Notes: generated from the sequence alone by a model not told the origin. A stretch of 64,000 nucleotides of DNA from JBLZUR01 sp048565625 (GCF_048565625.1 NZ_JBLZUR010000002.1:3345992-3409991); one strand, 5' to 3'. Counted from the first letter of the stretch, positions 48,184 through 57,167 are shown. Numbers and translations are program-made.

Positions 48184-48435
48184 ATGCGCATGAGGCATGA
48201 CTCCATCTCGTCTGGCCAGCGGAAGCCTGTCAATCTATCGATCGACACCGGCGTGATCTCGGCTGCACGAGAAGCAGGGCTGAACCTTTCACGCCTGTGC
48301 GAAGAGGCGCTTCGGGCGGAAAGCCGCAAGGTTCTGGAACGCCGCTGGCAGGAGGAGAATGCCGCAGCGATCGATGCCTGGAATGACTGGCTCGAGGAGA
48401 ACGGCTTACCGCTGTCTGACCTCGATCCGCTTTGA
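48184..48435 (+). CDS. ccdA: CcdA-type antitoxin
   Basis: An 83-residue protein. The DNA-binding N-terminal half (RKPVNLSIDTGVISAAREAG) is a ribbon-helix-helix, and the C-terminal tail (ERRWQEENAAAIDAWNDWLE, ENGLPLSD) is the toxin-wrapping segment. It neutralises CcdB and represses the operon. Starts at 48184, 48190 or GTG 48166 are possible. The stop overlaps the ccdB start (TGATG). Confidence 0.85.
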   Translation: MRMRHDSISSGQRKPVNLSIDTGVISAAREAGLNLSRLCEEALRAESRKVLERRWQEENAAAIDAWNDWLEENGLPLSDLDPL

Positions 48436-48731
48436 TGGCGCGTTTCGACGTCTATCGCGTTCGCGGTGAACCCTATGCAGTCGATTGTCAGTCCGACGTC
48501 TTCTCACGCCTGAACAGCCGGCTTGTCGTTCCGCTCAGGCCGGCTCACATGGTTCCTGCGGTCGCTCCGAGACTCAATCCAGTCCTTAAGTTCGATGGCC
48601 TCGATCTACGTCTCGTCCCGCAAGCCGCGCGTGCCATCCGCACGAAAGAGATCGAAGCAACCATCGGGTCGCTTTCCGAACAGGACGTGACGATCCTCGC
48701 CGCGATGGACATGCTGATCAGCGGCTACTGA
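48435..48731 (+). CDS. ccdB: CcdB-type gyrase toxin
   Basis: A 98-residue protein, MARFDVYRVRGEPYAVDCQSDV..., with the family pattern LNSRLVVPLRPAHMVPAVAP and RLNPVLKFDGLDLRLV. The last residues GSLSEQDVTILAAMDMLISG match the helical C-terminus that grips GyrA. The toxin poisons DNA gyrase; here gyrB itself is encoded about 2 kb away. It converges on tldD, 4 bases apart. Confidence 0.85.
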   Translation: MARFDVYRVRGEPYAVDCQSDVFSRLNSRLVVPLRPAHMVPAVAPRLNPVLKFDGLDLRLVPQAARAIRTKEIEATIGSLSEQDVTILAAMDMLISGY

Positions 48732-48735
48732 CGCC

Positions 48736-50151
48736 TCAGCCGGTGCCGCCGACCGTCAGGCCCTCGATCAGCAGGGTCGGTTGGCCGACGCCGGCGGGGA
48801 CCGACTGACCGCCCTTGCCGCAGATGCCGACGCCCTCATCCAGCGCCATGTCGTTGCCGATCGCGCGAACCTTGGTGAGGACGGAAGGACCGTCGCCGAT
48901 CAGCGTCGCGCCCTTGATCGGCGCACCCAGGCGGCCGTTCTCGATCTTGTACGCTTCGGTGCAGGAGAAGACGAATTTGCCGCTGGTGATGTCGACCTGG
49001 CCGCCGCCGAAGCTCTTCGCGAAGATACCGTTCTTCACCCGCGAGAGGATCTCGGCGGGGTTGTCGTTACCGGCCTTCATGAAGGTGTTGGTCATGCGCG
49101 GCATGGGTGCGTGAGCGAAGCTTTCCCTCCGTCCGTTGCCGGTGGGGGCGACGCCCATGAGACGCGCGTTCAGACGGTCGTGGATGTAGCCCTTGAGGAT
49201 GCCGTCCTCGATCAGGACCGTCTCCTGCGTCGGCGTGCCCTCGTCATCGATCGACAGCGAACCGCGGCGCTCGAAGATCGAGCCATCGTCCACCACGGTG
49301 ACCCCGGGTGCGGCCACCCGCTCGCCTATGCGGCCGGAGAAGGCGGAGGTGCCCTTGCGGTTGAAGTCGCCCTCTAGGCCGTGGCCGATCGCCTCGTGCA
49401 GGAGGACGCCCGGCCAGCCGGGGCCGAGCACGACGGTCATCTCACCCGCAGGGGCGGCGACCGCGTCGAGATTGACCAGCGCCTGGGCGAGCGCCTCGTC
49501 TATGGCGCGGTTCCAGACGTCCTCTCCGAACAGGCGGTCATAAAGATAGCGGCCGCCGGTGCCGAAGAAGCCCGTTTCGCGACGGCCGTTCTGTTCCACC
49601 ACCAGGCTGACGTTCAGGCGGACGAGCGGGCGGACGTCCGTCGCGACGAAGCCGTCGGGGCGGACGATCTCGACCACGCTCCACGAGGCGGAGAGGCCAA
49701 CCGAGCATTGCACCACGCGCGGATCGCGGGCGCGGGCGGCGGCGTCGATCTTCTGGCAAAGCTCGACCTTCTTCGCGAAGGGAATGAGACCGAGCGGATC
49801 GGCGTCCCCGTAGAGCCGCGTGTTGGTGCGGCGGGGCGCCGGAGCTTTCGGGCCGTGCGCCGGATCGAGCAGGGTCAGCGTCTCGGCCGCGCGGAGGATC
49901 GCGCCCTCGCTGATCTCATTGGCATGGGCGAAGGCAGTCATCTCGCCCGAGACGCCGCGCAGCCCGAAGCCGGATTGCGTGTTGAAGTCGGCGGTCTTCA
50001 GCCGGCCATCGTCGAAGCCGAAGCTCTCGGAGGCAGCGTACTGGAGGTAGAGTTCGCCGTCGTCGCAGGCGGCGAGTGATCCGGCTGTCAGGCGGAGCGC
50101 CGCATCGGGATCAAGGGTGCGGTAGAGATAGGAGCGCGGATCGGTCATCAA
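48736..50151 (-). CDS. tldD: Metalloprotease TldD
   Basis: A 471-residue zinc protease subunit. The HExxxH motif is HEAIGHGLEGDFNRKG near residue 260, with the third ligand Cys in VFSCTEAYKIENG. It acts with TldE/PmbA, not encoded here, to degrade unfolded peptides and mature peptide products. The C-terminus GICGKGGQSVPAGVGQP is the conserved closing motif. Normal length. Confidence 0.93.
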   Translation of the reverse strand: MMTDPRSYLYRTLDPDAALRLTAGSLAACDDGELYLQYAASESFGFDDGRLKTADFNTQSGFGLRGVSGEMTAFAHANEISEGAILRAAETLTLLDPAHGPKAPAPRRTNTRLYGDADPLGLIPFAKKVELCQKIDAAARARDPRVVQCSVGLSASWSVVEIVRPDGFVATDVRPLVRLNVSLVVEQNGRRETGFFGTGGRYLYDRLFGEDVWNRAIDEALAQALVNLDAVAAPAGEMTVVLGPGWPGVLLHEAIGHGLEGDFNRKGTSAFSGRIGERVAAPGVTVVDDGSIFERRGSLSIDDEGTPTQETVLIEDGILKGYIHDRLNARLMGVAPTGNGRRESFAHAPMPRMTNTFMKAGNDNPAEILSRVKNGIFAKSFGGGQVDITSGKFVFSCTEAYKIENGRLGAPIKGATLIGDGPSVLTKVRAIGNDMALDEGVGICGKGGQSVPAGVGQPTLLIEGLTVGGTG

Positions 50152-50166
50152 ATCGATATAGGCCGA

Positions 50167-50370
50167 TCAGGCCGCCTTGGAACCCTCGTCGGCAGGCCCG
50201 CCGGCCAAGACGAAGCGGCGGTCGCAGTAACCGCATTCGACATAGCCCTTCTCATCGATCTCAAGAAAGACGCGTGGGTGGCCGAGCGCCGCGCCGCCGG
50301 GAATGTCGGTCGCGCCGTCGCAGGCCACGCGGTGCGTGTTGACGGTCACGGTTTCGGGGGGGCTGGGCAT
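50167..50370 (-). CDS. Zinc-finger protein (zf-CHCC, NDUFS6-like)
   Basis: 67 residues from MPSPPETVTVNTHRVACDGA. The zinc site is formed by Cys of VACDG, His of GHPRV and Cys-x-x-Cys of ECGYCDRRFVL. In alphaproteobacteria this family is the homologue of the NDUFS6 subunit of respiratory complex I. It is not in a nuo operon here, as is common. Its start lies 124 bases from the divergent ABC gene. Confidence 0.82.
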   Translation of the reverse strand: MPSPPETVTVNTHRVACDGATDIPGGAALGHPRVFLEIDEKGYVECGYCDRRFVLAGGPADEGSKAA

Positions 50371-50494
50371 GTCGAGTCGGTCCTGATGATCCTGGCCGCC
50401 TCCTATCGCCGGCCATGTCCGTCTGTCGAGAGAGTCCCCCTGTCGCGAGCAGGGGCGTTTGTGCGGCCCCCGGCTTCCGGCTATGCGCCGAGGC

Positions 50495-51412
50495 ATGAGC
50501 GATGCCGCGATCTCCATTCGAAATCTTTGCAAGACGTATAGCGGCGGCAAGGTCGCGCTGAACGACGTCAGCTTCGACGTGCCACGGGGGACGATCTTCG
50601 GCCTGCTCGGCCCGAATGGCGCGGGCAAATCGACGCTGATCAACATCTTGTCCGGCATGGTCAACAAGACGAGCGGGAAAGTGTCGATCTGGGGTTTCGA
50701 CATCGATGCGGACCCGCGCAATGCCAAGGCGTCGATCGGCATCGTGCCGCAGGAAATCGTGTTCGATCCGTTCTTCACGCCAGTCGAGACCTTGGAGAAC
50801 CAGGCCGGCCTCTGGGGCGTGCCGAAGGGCGCGCGGCGATCGATGGAGCTGCTGCGCGCGGTGCATCTGGAGGACAAGGCGACCGCCTATGCACGCACCT
50901 TGTCCGGTGGCATGAAGCGCCGCCTGCTGGTGGCCAAGGCGCTGGTCCACCAGCCACCGATCCTGGTGCTGGACGAGCCGACCGCCGGCGTGGACATCCA
51001 GCTTCGCCAGCAGCTCTGGGCTTATGTGCGCGAGCTGAACCAGAGCGGGGTCACGGTGGTGCTGACCACCCATTATCTGGAAGAGGCGGAGGAGCTGTGC
51101 GACCGCATCGCCATCATCAACCATGGCCGGCTGATCGCCAACCAGCCGACCCGCGAGCTGATGGCGACCGCGCAGGAGAAGGCGGTCGAGGTGACGGTCG
51201 ATCGCGACCTGACCGAGCCGCCCGCCGCGCCCTGTTTCGAGAAGATCGCGCTGAAGGGCGATCGGACGCTGACCATCACCTACTCCAAGAACAAGGTGAA
51301 TGCGGGCGAGGTGCTGGCGGCCTTGCAAGCGGCGGGGCTGGGGATCGTCGACGTTTCCACGCAGGAAGCCGATCTGGAGGACGTGTTCCTCAGCCTGACC
51401 AACGCCGCCTGA
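50495..51412 (+). CDS. ABC transporter ATP-binding protein
   Basis: A 305-residue ATPase with Walker A GLLGPNGAGKSTLINILSG, signature LSGGMKRRL, Walker B LVLDEPTAGVD and H-loop LTTHYLEEAEELCD. The ABC-2-type pattern with a C-terminal extension (from about 225) resembles YadG/CcmA-like exporters. The permease gene is not next to it here; an acetyltransferase follows 12 bases later. The substrate is unknown. Confidence 0.88.
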   Translation: MSDAAISIRNLCKTYSGGKVALNDVSFDVPRGTIFGLLGPNGAGKSTLINILSGMVNKTSGKVSIWGFDIDADPRNAKASIGIVPQEIVFDPFFTPVETLENQAGLWGVPKGARRSMELLRAVHLEDKATAYARTLSGGMKRRLLVAKALVHQPPILVLDEPTAGVDIQLRQQLWAYVRELNQSGVTVVLTTHYLEEAEELCDRIAIINHGRLIANQPTRELMATAQEKAVEVTVDRDLTEPPAAPCFEKIALKGDRTLTITYSKNKVNAGEVLAALQAAGLGIVDVSTQEADLEDVFLSLTNAA

Positions 51413-51424
51413 GGATCGTCGCGC

Positions 51425-51859
51425 GTGGGTGCGATCCGGCTCTCGCGCCCGGAAGACGGAGCGCGCGTCGTCGAGATCTGGCGGGATGCCGTCGATGCCA
51501 CCCACGACTTCCTCACGCGTGAGGACCGCGCGGCGCTCGACGAGTTGGTGTGCCGGTTTCTGCCGGAGGCGTCCCTTTGGCTGAGCGTTGATGATGACGA
51601 TCGGGCACTGGCCTTCATGTTGATCGAGGTCGGTCACATGGAGGCGTTGTTCGTAGATCCGGCATTTCGAGGAACGGGCATCGGCGCTGCTCTCGTGCGG
51701 CACGGCCTAACGATTAATCCTCGCATGACGACGGACGTGAACGAGCAGAACGTTCAGGCAGTCGGTTTTTACGAGCGGATGGGTTTCGTGCCGACGGGAC
51801 GTTCTCCGGTGGACGGGCAGGGCAGACCCTATCCGTTCACCCATCTGGCATACAAATAG
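51425..51859 (+). CDS. GNAT-family N-acetyltransferase (YjaB-like)
   Basis: A 144-residue enzyme beginning at GTG 51425. Acetyl-CoA binding is in VDPAFRGTGIGAALVRHG, the RxxGxG/A pyrophosphate loop, with AVGFYERMGFVPTG. An N-terminal WRDAVDATHDFL matches YjaB-type acetyltransferases. Substrate unknown. It converges on maiA, with stops adjacent. Confidence 0.82.
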   Translation: MGAIRLSRPEDGARVVEIWRDAVDATHDFLTREDRAALDELVCRFLPEASLWLSVDDDDRALAFMLIEVGHMEALFVDPAFRGTGIGAALVRHGLTINPRMTTDVNEQNVQAVGFYERMGFVPTGRSPVDGQGRPYPFTHLAYK

Positions 51860-52492
51860 TTACTCGGTTGGGGCATCCGGTTGCGCCTCGGGGCTGGCGG
51901 CGGCGAAGGCGGGACGTGCGCACAGGCGTTCGTCGAGCGCCACCAGCTTCGGGAAGGGCGTCAGATCTGTCGCGATGCGGCGGGCGTTGTACATCTGCGG
52001 CACGAGGCAGATGTCGGCGATCGTCAGCCTGTCTCCCGCCAGGAAGGTGCCCGCAGCGGCCTCCAGCGCGGTGAAGCCTTCGGTGATCCAGTTTTGGCTC
52101 CATGCGTCGATCGCCGCCTGATCCTGCCCGAGTTCCCGCTTTAAGTATTTGAGCACGCGCAGGTTGTTGAGCGGGTGGATGTCGCTGGCGATCGTCTGCG
52201 CGAGCGCCCGCGCGTGGGCGCGTTCGGCGGAGGTGCCGGGCAAGAGCGGCGGATCGGGATAGGTTTCGTCGAGATATTCGATGATCGCCAGGCTTTGCGA
52301 AAGCGCCGCCGGATCATCGCGCAGGAAAGGGACAAGGCCTTGGGGATTAAGGCCCCGATATGCGGCACCGCGCTGCTCCCCTTCGAGAAGGTTGATTGCG
52401 ATGCTGTCGAACGAAAGCCCTTTCACGGCCAGGGCAATGCGCACGCGGTAGGCGGCGCTCGATCGCCAATATCCGAGCAGGGTGATCGCCAT
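51860..52492 (-). CDS. maiA: Maleylacetoacetate isomerase
   Basis: A 210-residue zeta-class GST fold. The signature YWRSSAAYRVRIALAVKG carries the SSxxxR active-site serines. NPQGLVPFL and SQSLAIIEYLDETYP bind glutathione. It isomerises maleylacetoacetate to fumarylacetoacetate in tyrosine and phenylacetate catabolism. The start at 52492 has GGAG 9 bases before it. It is divergent from recJ. Confidence 0.9.
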   Translation of the reverse strand: MAITLLGYWRSSAAYRVRIALAVKGLSFDSIAINLLEGEQRGAAYRGLNPQGLVPFLRDDPAALSQSLAIIEYLDETYPDPPLLPGTSAERAHARALAQTIASDIHPLNNLRVLKYLKRELGQDQAAIDAWSQNWITEGFTALEAAAGTFLAGDRLTIADICLVPQMYNARRIATDLTPFPKLVALDERLCARPAFAAASPEAQPDAPTE

Positions 52493-52548
52493 CGCTCTTC
52501 TCCAGCAGCGGGATTCTCTTTGCGCCCGCGACGAGTTAGATAGCAGGG

Positions 52549-54306
52549 ATGCTCGCTCATTCATCCGTTTGCGGTGTCACCCGATCGATCACTGGCCAGG
52601 CCTGGCGCTGGCGGAGCGGCGTGCTGGCGGCGGGGGACGACGATCTGGTGCGGGCGCTGCTCCTGGCGCGGGGGTGCGTTGCCGAGGATCTGGAGCGGAA
52701 CCGCGCGCCGACGATTCGCGGATTTCTGCCCGATCCATCGATCTTTCGCGACATGGACCGCGCCGCCGAACGACTGGCGGATGCGGTGCAGGCGCGTGAG
52801 GCGATCACGATCTTCGGCGATTATGATGTGGACGGCGCGACGTCCGCCGCCTTGCTGGTGCGCCTGCTCCGCTCTCTGGGCGTGTCAGCGCAGAGTTATA
52901 TTCCGGATCGGCTGATGGAGGGTTACGGCCCGTCCGGCGCGGCACTGGTGCGGCTCGCGGAGGCGGGCGCGCGGCTGATCGTTACTGTGGATTGCGGGGC
53001 GCAGGCTTTTGAGGCGCTCGACCTGGCCAAGGCGGCGGGCGTTGATGTGATCGTGGTGGATCACCACAAATGCGCGACGGCGCTGCCGGTGGCCCATGCG
53101 GTGGTCAATCCCAACCGGCTGGACGAGGAAGAGGGCGCCGCCCACGGCCATCTCGCGGCGGTGGGAATGGCCTTCATGCTGGCGGTCGCGACGGTGCGCG
53201 TGTTGCGGCGGCGGGGGTGTTTCGCGGACCGTGCGGAGCCGCGCCTTCTCGACCTGCTCGATCTCGTCGCGCTCGGCACGGTTGCCGATGTCGCGCAGTT
53301 GCGAGGGCTTAACCGCGCCTTCGTGACCCAGGGGCTGAAGGTGATGGGCGAGCGGCGCAACATCGGCCTTTCCGCGCTGATCGACGCGGCGGGGCTGGAT
53401 CGCGCGCCGATCTGCCGCGATCTCGGCTTCGCACTGGGGCCCCGCATCAACGCCGGAGGGCGAGTCGGCAAGTCCGACCTGGGCGTCCGCCTGCTGACGA
53501 CCGAAGACCCGGACGAGGCGGCGGCGATCGCGGCGGAGCTGAACCGCCTGAACGAGGAACGGCGGGCGATCGAGGCGATGGTGACCGAGGCGGCCGAGAG
53601 TGCGGCCGCGTCACAGGACGATCGCGCGGTCATCGTTGTCGCCGCCGAGGGCTGGCACCCGGGCGTGATCGGCATCGTGGCGGGGCGGATCAAGGAGAAG
53701 TTCGGGCGGCCGGCGATCGTCGTGGCGCTGGACGAAGACGGTGTCGGCAAGGGCAGCGGCCGGTCGATCGGCGGCGTCGACCTTGGCGCGGCGGTGCTGG
53801 CGGCGAAGGATGCCGGGCTGCTCGCGGCGGGCGGCGGCCATGCGATGGCGGCAGGGCTGACGGTGGCGGCGGAGCGGCTGCAGGCCTTGGCGGATTTCCT
53901 CGATTCGCGGCTGGCCGAGGATGTCGCGCGCGCGCGGCAGGATCAGGCGCTGACGCTGGACCTTGTCGTGGCACCGGGCGGGATCACGTCGGCGCTGGTC
54001 GACGGCATGGATGCGGCGGGACCCTATGGTGCCGGCTGGCCGGCACCACGGATCGCGGCGGGGCCGGTGCGGATCGTGAAGGCGGATGTTGTCGGGACCA
54101 ACCATGTCCGCCTGGTCCTGACCGGCGCCGATGGTGCCAGGGTCAAGGCGGTGGCGTTCCGGGCGGCGGAGACCGAGATGGGGCAGGCGCTGCTTGCAGC
54201 CGGACCGGGTCGGAGCCTGTGGGTCGCGGGGCGCGCGCAGATCAACGAATGGAACGGACGGCGGGATGCCGAGCTTCATCTGGAAGACGCGGCCTGGATC
54301 GACTGA
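52549..54306 (+). CDS. recJ: Single-stranded-DNA-specific exonuclease RecJ
   Basis: A 585-residue DHH-family nuclease. Motifs are FGDYDVDGATSAALL, VTVDCGAQA, VVDHHKC and RINAGGRVGKSDLGVRLL. The DHHA1 part has VAAEGWHPGVIGIVAGRIKE and GGGHAMAAGLTV. It degrades single-stranded DNA 5' to 3' in recombination and mismatch repair. It ends 70 bases before a tRNA gene. Confidence 0.94.
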   Translation: MLAHSSVCGVTRSITGQAWRWRSGVLAAGDDDLVRALLLARGCVAEDLERNRAPTIRGFLPDPSIFRDMDRAAERLADAVQAREAITIFGDYDVDGATSAALLVRLLRSLGVSAQSYIPDRLMEGYGPSGAALVRLAEAGARLIVTVDCGAQAFEALDLAKAAGVDVIVVDHHKCATALPVAHAVVNPNRLDEEEGAAHGHLAAVGMAFMLAVATVRVLRRRGCFADRAEPRLLDLLDLVALGTVADVAQLRGLNRAFVTQGLKVMGERRNIGLSALIDAAGLDRAPICRDLGFALGPRINAGGRVGKSDLGVRLLTTEDPDEAAAIAAELNRLNEERRAIEAMVTEAAESAAASQDDRAVIVVAAEGWHPGVIGIVAGRIKEKFGRPAIVVALDEDGVGKGSGRSIGGVDLGAAVLAAKDAGLLAAGGGHAMAAGLTVAAERLQALADFLDSRLAEDVARARQDQALTLDLVVAPGGITSALVDGMDAAGPYGAGWPAPRIAAGPVRIVKADVVGTNHVRLVLTGADGARVKAVAFRAAETEMGQALLAAGPGRSLWVAGRAQINEWNGRRDAELHLEDAAWID

Positions 54307-54376
54307 AGGTGAGGCGGATCGAGCCTGGGCGGATTGACCCCGGCGCAACGCTCGCCTAAGCGCCTCTCGCCCGGAC

Positions 54377-54452
54377 GGCCCCTTCGTCTAGCGGTCTAGG
54401 ACGCGGCCCTTTCACGGCTGAAACACGGGTTCGATTCCCGTAGGGGTCACCA
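54377..54452 (+). tRNA. tRNA-Glu (UUC anticodon)
   Basis: The 76-base sequence folds as a tRNA: acceptor GGCCCCT with AGGGGTC, anticodon loop CTTTCAC giving UUC, T-arm GGGTTCGATTCCC and encoded CCA. The integrase gene begins just beyond the 3' end, so this gene is the probable attachment site of the element that follows. Confidence 0.95.
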
Positions 54453-54469
54453 TGTTGATTCCGCGCCAT

Positions 54470-55549
54470 TTATTTCGCGCCTCCTGCCATCTGTCCCCCT
54501 TTGAGGGGTAGTACGTCCCCCCGGGTCACCCGGTCGGCGGCGCTCCGAGCGATCATCAACGCCCGCGCCCGCTTGGTGTAGTGCCGCACCGTGTCAGGGG
54601 TCATTCCGCAGATCCCACCGATCTCGGTGTCGCTCAGTCCAAGCTCCGCGAGGTAGCAGGCCGCGTTCTTCCGGAGACCGTGGAAGCTGTAGAGTCTTGC
54701 CTTGCCGTTGCTGACGTAGGTGGGCGATCCGATATCACCCATAAGGCGGCGGATGCGCTCCTGCAGGATCTTCTCGCTACTGAACGGCTTGCCAGCGCGA
54801 TCGTAGATCAGCGTGACAGACTTGCGCGGCACCTTGGCCAGCTCTGCCAACCAGAGCGGATGCATCGGCACCGCGACATCTACGCCCTGCCTACGCTTCC
54901 CGACTTTCTTGCTCGTCGTGAACTGCATCGTCTTCCCGTCGTGCCAGCCGTGCTGCATCCGGATCACGTCACCGATACGGGCACCGCTACAGAGACCGGA
55001 GACGATCGCCAGCCGAAGGGTCGGACTTGCCGCCGTAAGCGCACTGGCCAGCACGTTAGCGGGCCAAGGCTCATGCTCTCCGGTATCGAGCGGCCTGATC
55101 TCCCGCGCGGGGTTGTCCTTGCGCCAGCCGTTGAGGGCGGCGAACTGCATGAGCACCTTAAAGGCCGAAAGCCAGTTGTTCGCCTTGCCGGGGGTATCGA
55201 GGTAGGCATCGCGCATCGCACGTACCGCCGCCGGTGTGCAGCCCGACACGGTACGATGCCCGTGCGTTTCGGTGATCATTGCCAAGTAACGGTCGCGGTT
55301 GACCTGCGACTTCGCAGAGAGCGTGCGAAAGTCCGATGCAGCGCGGTAGGCAATTACAAGCGCCGCCAGCGTGCCCGGCCCAGGCCGCTTGCGCTCGGTG
55401 TCAGGCCGGGCTGCCTTGGCATACGCTTCGGGAAAGCGGGGATCGTCCAGTGCCGGGAGGCGGATATACTGATCACTGCCCCCGACCTTCCGGCGGAAGT
55501 AGAGCCGGTCGCCCTTTTGGCAGAGGCCCTTTATTTCAAGTCGGCCCAC
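54470..55549 (-). CDS. Tyrosine integrase
   Basis: A 359-residue phage-type recombinase. The start is GTG 55549 (VGRLEIKGLCQKGDRLYFRR); a longer upstream frame overlaps another gene. Catalytic residues are Arg in SGLCSGARIGDVIRMQ, HxxR in YSFHGLRKNAACYLAELG, and Tyr in DTVRHYTKRA. It inserts the element at tRNA-Glu. Its 3' end faces the tRNA, 17 bases away, which places attL there. The start overlaps the excisionase-like gene by 19 bases. Confidence 0.92.
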   Translation of the reverse strand: MGRLEIKGLCQKGDRLYFRRKVGGSDQYIRLPALDDPRFPEAYAKAARPDTERKRPGPGTLAALVIAYRAASDFRTLSAKSQVNRDRYLAMITETHGHRTVSGCTPAAVRAMRDAYLDTPGKANNWLSAFKVLMQFAALNGWRKDNPAREIRPLDTGEHEPWPANVLASALTAASPTLRLAIVSGLCSGARIGDVIRMQHGWHDGKTMQFTTSKKVGKRRQGVDVAVPMHPLWLAELAKVPRKSVTLIYDRAGKPFSSEKILQERIRRLMGDIGSPTYVSNGKARLYSFHGLRKNAACYLAELGLSDTEIGGICGMTPDTVRHYTKRARALMIARSAADRVTRGDVLPLKGGQMAGGAK

Positions 55550-55773
55550 GTCTCGTCTCCGTCGCTGTCGTCGTTGGCTATGCCGAACTGTGCGCTCACG
55601 AACCGATCCAGCTGCACGCGCGACCAAAGCAGGCGCTTCCCGTCACGAATGGGCTGGGGATAGGTCCGGCGGTGCCAGCGATCGCGGAAGGTGGTCTTCG
55701 ACACGCTAAGGTACGCGGCTGCCATGTCCTCGCTCAGCCTCGCGGGCCAATTGGGGAGAGCGGCTGCCGACAC
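55531..55773 (-). CDS. Excisionase/AlpA-like HTH protein
   Basis: An 80-residue protein beginning at GTG 55773, one base after the stop of the gene before. The HTH motif SEDMAAAYLSVSKTTFRDRW followed by YPQPIRDGKRLLWSRVQLDRF is that of AlpA/Xis-like proteins, which direct integrase toward excision. The start overlap with int supports joint regulation. Confidence 0.7.
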   Translation of the reverse strand: MSAAALPNWPARLSEDMAAAYLSVSKTTFRDRWHRRTYPQPIRDGKRLLWSRVQLDRFVSAQFGIANDDSDGDETWADLK

Positions 55774-55774
55774 T

Positions 55775-56350
55775 TTACGCGACCTCGATGTCGAAGCCGT
55801 AGAACACTTCGGTGGCGCGCTGCCACGCGTTGCGGAGGGTGGCATCCAGCGGGAGCAACAGCACAGGCGTGGGATACCGCAAAAGGTCGAGCAAATCCGT
55901 GCCACCCGACGCATAGGGATTGTCGGTGACGTGGAACACGAAGTCCGATCCGAAGATGTGGCGCCCTTCGAGATGCTTCTGTTTCGTAGCGCGCGGAAGT
56001 AGCGGCCGACGATCATCCGCGTTGCCCCGATAACTGTGCCATTCAATGCCAGCAGACGCGACCGCGTACGCCGACGTCGCGTGCTCTGCTATTTCCTCAA
56101 GAGCCTTGAATGCAGCGTCCGCTTGCCGGACGCTGGTAGCGACACGAAGGGCAGCGAAAATGCCAAGCTGTTCGACGGTGAACTCGCGAGCGACGCCCCG
56201 CGCGCCTTCCTCGATCCCGATAGCTGTCAGGGGCCCGGAGTACCGCGCAATCCAGCCCTGCGACGTGCTACGATTAACCCCGGTGATCGCCGACATGTCC
56301 GCTGCACTGAAGAGCGGGGTGCGGTAGGGAAGCGCGGCAGGTGCTGACAT
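55775..56350 (-). CDS. MerR-like HTH phage protein
   Basis: A 191-residue protein starting after GGAGTCATC. The N-terminal part YRTPLFSAADMSAITGVNRS, followed by TSQGWIARYSG, is a MerR-type winged helix. The middle (EFTVEQLGIFAALRVATSV) resembles the regulator dimer helix. The C-terminal half is unknown. It is probably a prophage regulator in an operon with the excisionase and integrase. Confidence 0.62.
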   Translation of the reverse strand: MSAPAALPYRTPLFSAADMSAITGVNRSTSQGWIARYSGPLTAIGIEEGARGVAREFTVEQLGIFAALRVATSVRQADAAFKALEEIAEHATSAYAVASAGIEWHSYRGNADDRRPLLPRATKQKHLEGRHIFGSDFVFHVTDNPYASGGTDLLDLLRYPTPVLLLPLDATLRNAWQRATEVFYGFDIEVA

Positions 56351-56413
56351 GATGACTCCAATCTGTTGATTAGTAGATAGACATGATCTGTCCACTGGTC
56401 AACAGCCTACGCG

Positions 56414-56623
56414 TCATCGGCTTCTCAGAAGGTACCTCACCGCGGTGACCCTCTCCGGCTCGTCGGTGATCTCCGCCAGCAGCTCGCAGGCGCGCCGCCG
56501 CGACGCGGGAGGGGTGCGGAACATCAGCACCGATGTCCGCACCTCCCCATCCTTCATAATCTCGACCCTGCCACCGTTGGCGTTGAACTCGCGGTGCCAT
56601 GCTGTCGGATCGAACACGGTCAC
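56414..56623 (-). CDS. Small phage hypothetical protein
   Basis: 69 residues from GTG 56623: MTVFDPTAWHREFNANGGRV and on to ITDEPERVTAVRYLLRSR. The GTG overlaps the restored stop of the previous gene (GTGA). No family recognised. The segment VRTSVLMFRTPPASRRRACE suggests a small DNA- or protein-binding domain. Confidence 0.6.
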   Translation of the reverse strand: MTVFDPTAWHREFNANGGRVEIMKDGEVRTSVLMFRTPPASRRRACELLAEITDEPERVTAVRYLLRSR

Positions 56624-56921
56624 GACTGCATCGCCCTGTGCCAAGCCCGATAGGCTTCCCCACGTTCGTCGGGCCGGCGGTCTGGTCGACGCCGTAGATC
56701 GGCAGAGGCAGGCGCTCGGTGCCGTCATCCGATGCGCCGAACACCAGCCCGCCATATGGAACTTGAAAGGCTCCGCAGCCGTCGTCCCCGGCGGTGCAGC
56801 GATCGAAGTCGTCGTCCTCTAGGTCGCAATCGCCATCGGCGGTGTCGAGGATGCCGATCAGTCGCTCGATTTCGGCTTCGATGGCGGCGCGGTTGGCGAG
56901 GGTAAAAGTCGCATGGATCAT
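56620..56921 (-). pseudogene. Small phage gene with a one-base deletion
   Basis: The start MIHATFTLANRAAIEAEIER opens an acidic protein (DGDCDLEDDDFDRCTAGDDG). After GPTN near 56660 the annotated frame becomes Arg/Gly-rich noise. Restoring one base in the GGGG run there continues GEAYRAWHRAMQS and stops at 56620, exactly overlapping the next GTG. I therefore call a single-base deletion in a homopolymer. Confidence 0.6.
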
Positions 56922-57166
56922 CGCGCCGCCCCCCGCGCCTGTGCTTCCTGTTCTTCAAGTGCAGTTAGGCGAGCGCGGATGCTGGCGATGCAGTCTTTCA
57001 ACATATCCAGCAACCAGTTGCCGTGCATGAACAGCTTGTGTTCGTGGGGATCGGCCGGGCCGATCGCGAAGAAGTCACCTTCGCCGATGGATTTCAGGAC
57101 AGCCTCCGTCATGCCCAAGGCTTCGTCCAGGAGGATGTCGCGATCTACGCTGGTCGGCGTCGCCAT
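56918..57166 (-). CDS. Small phage hypothetical protein
   Basis: 82 residues from MATPTSVDRDILLDEALGMT. The helical pattern (EAVLKSIGEGDFFAIGPADP, HEHKLFMHGNWLLDMLKDCI) is compact and no family is recognised. Its stop overlaps the next gene's ATG (ATGA), so translation is coupled along this operon. Confidence 0.6.
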   Translation of the reverse strand: MATPTSVDRDILLDEALGMTEAVLKSIGEGDFFAIGPADPHEHKLFMHGNWLLDMLKDCIASIRARLTALEEQEAQARGAAR

Positions 57167-57167
57167 G

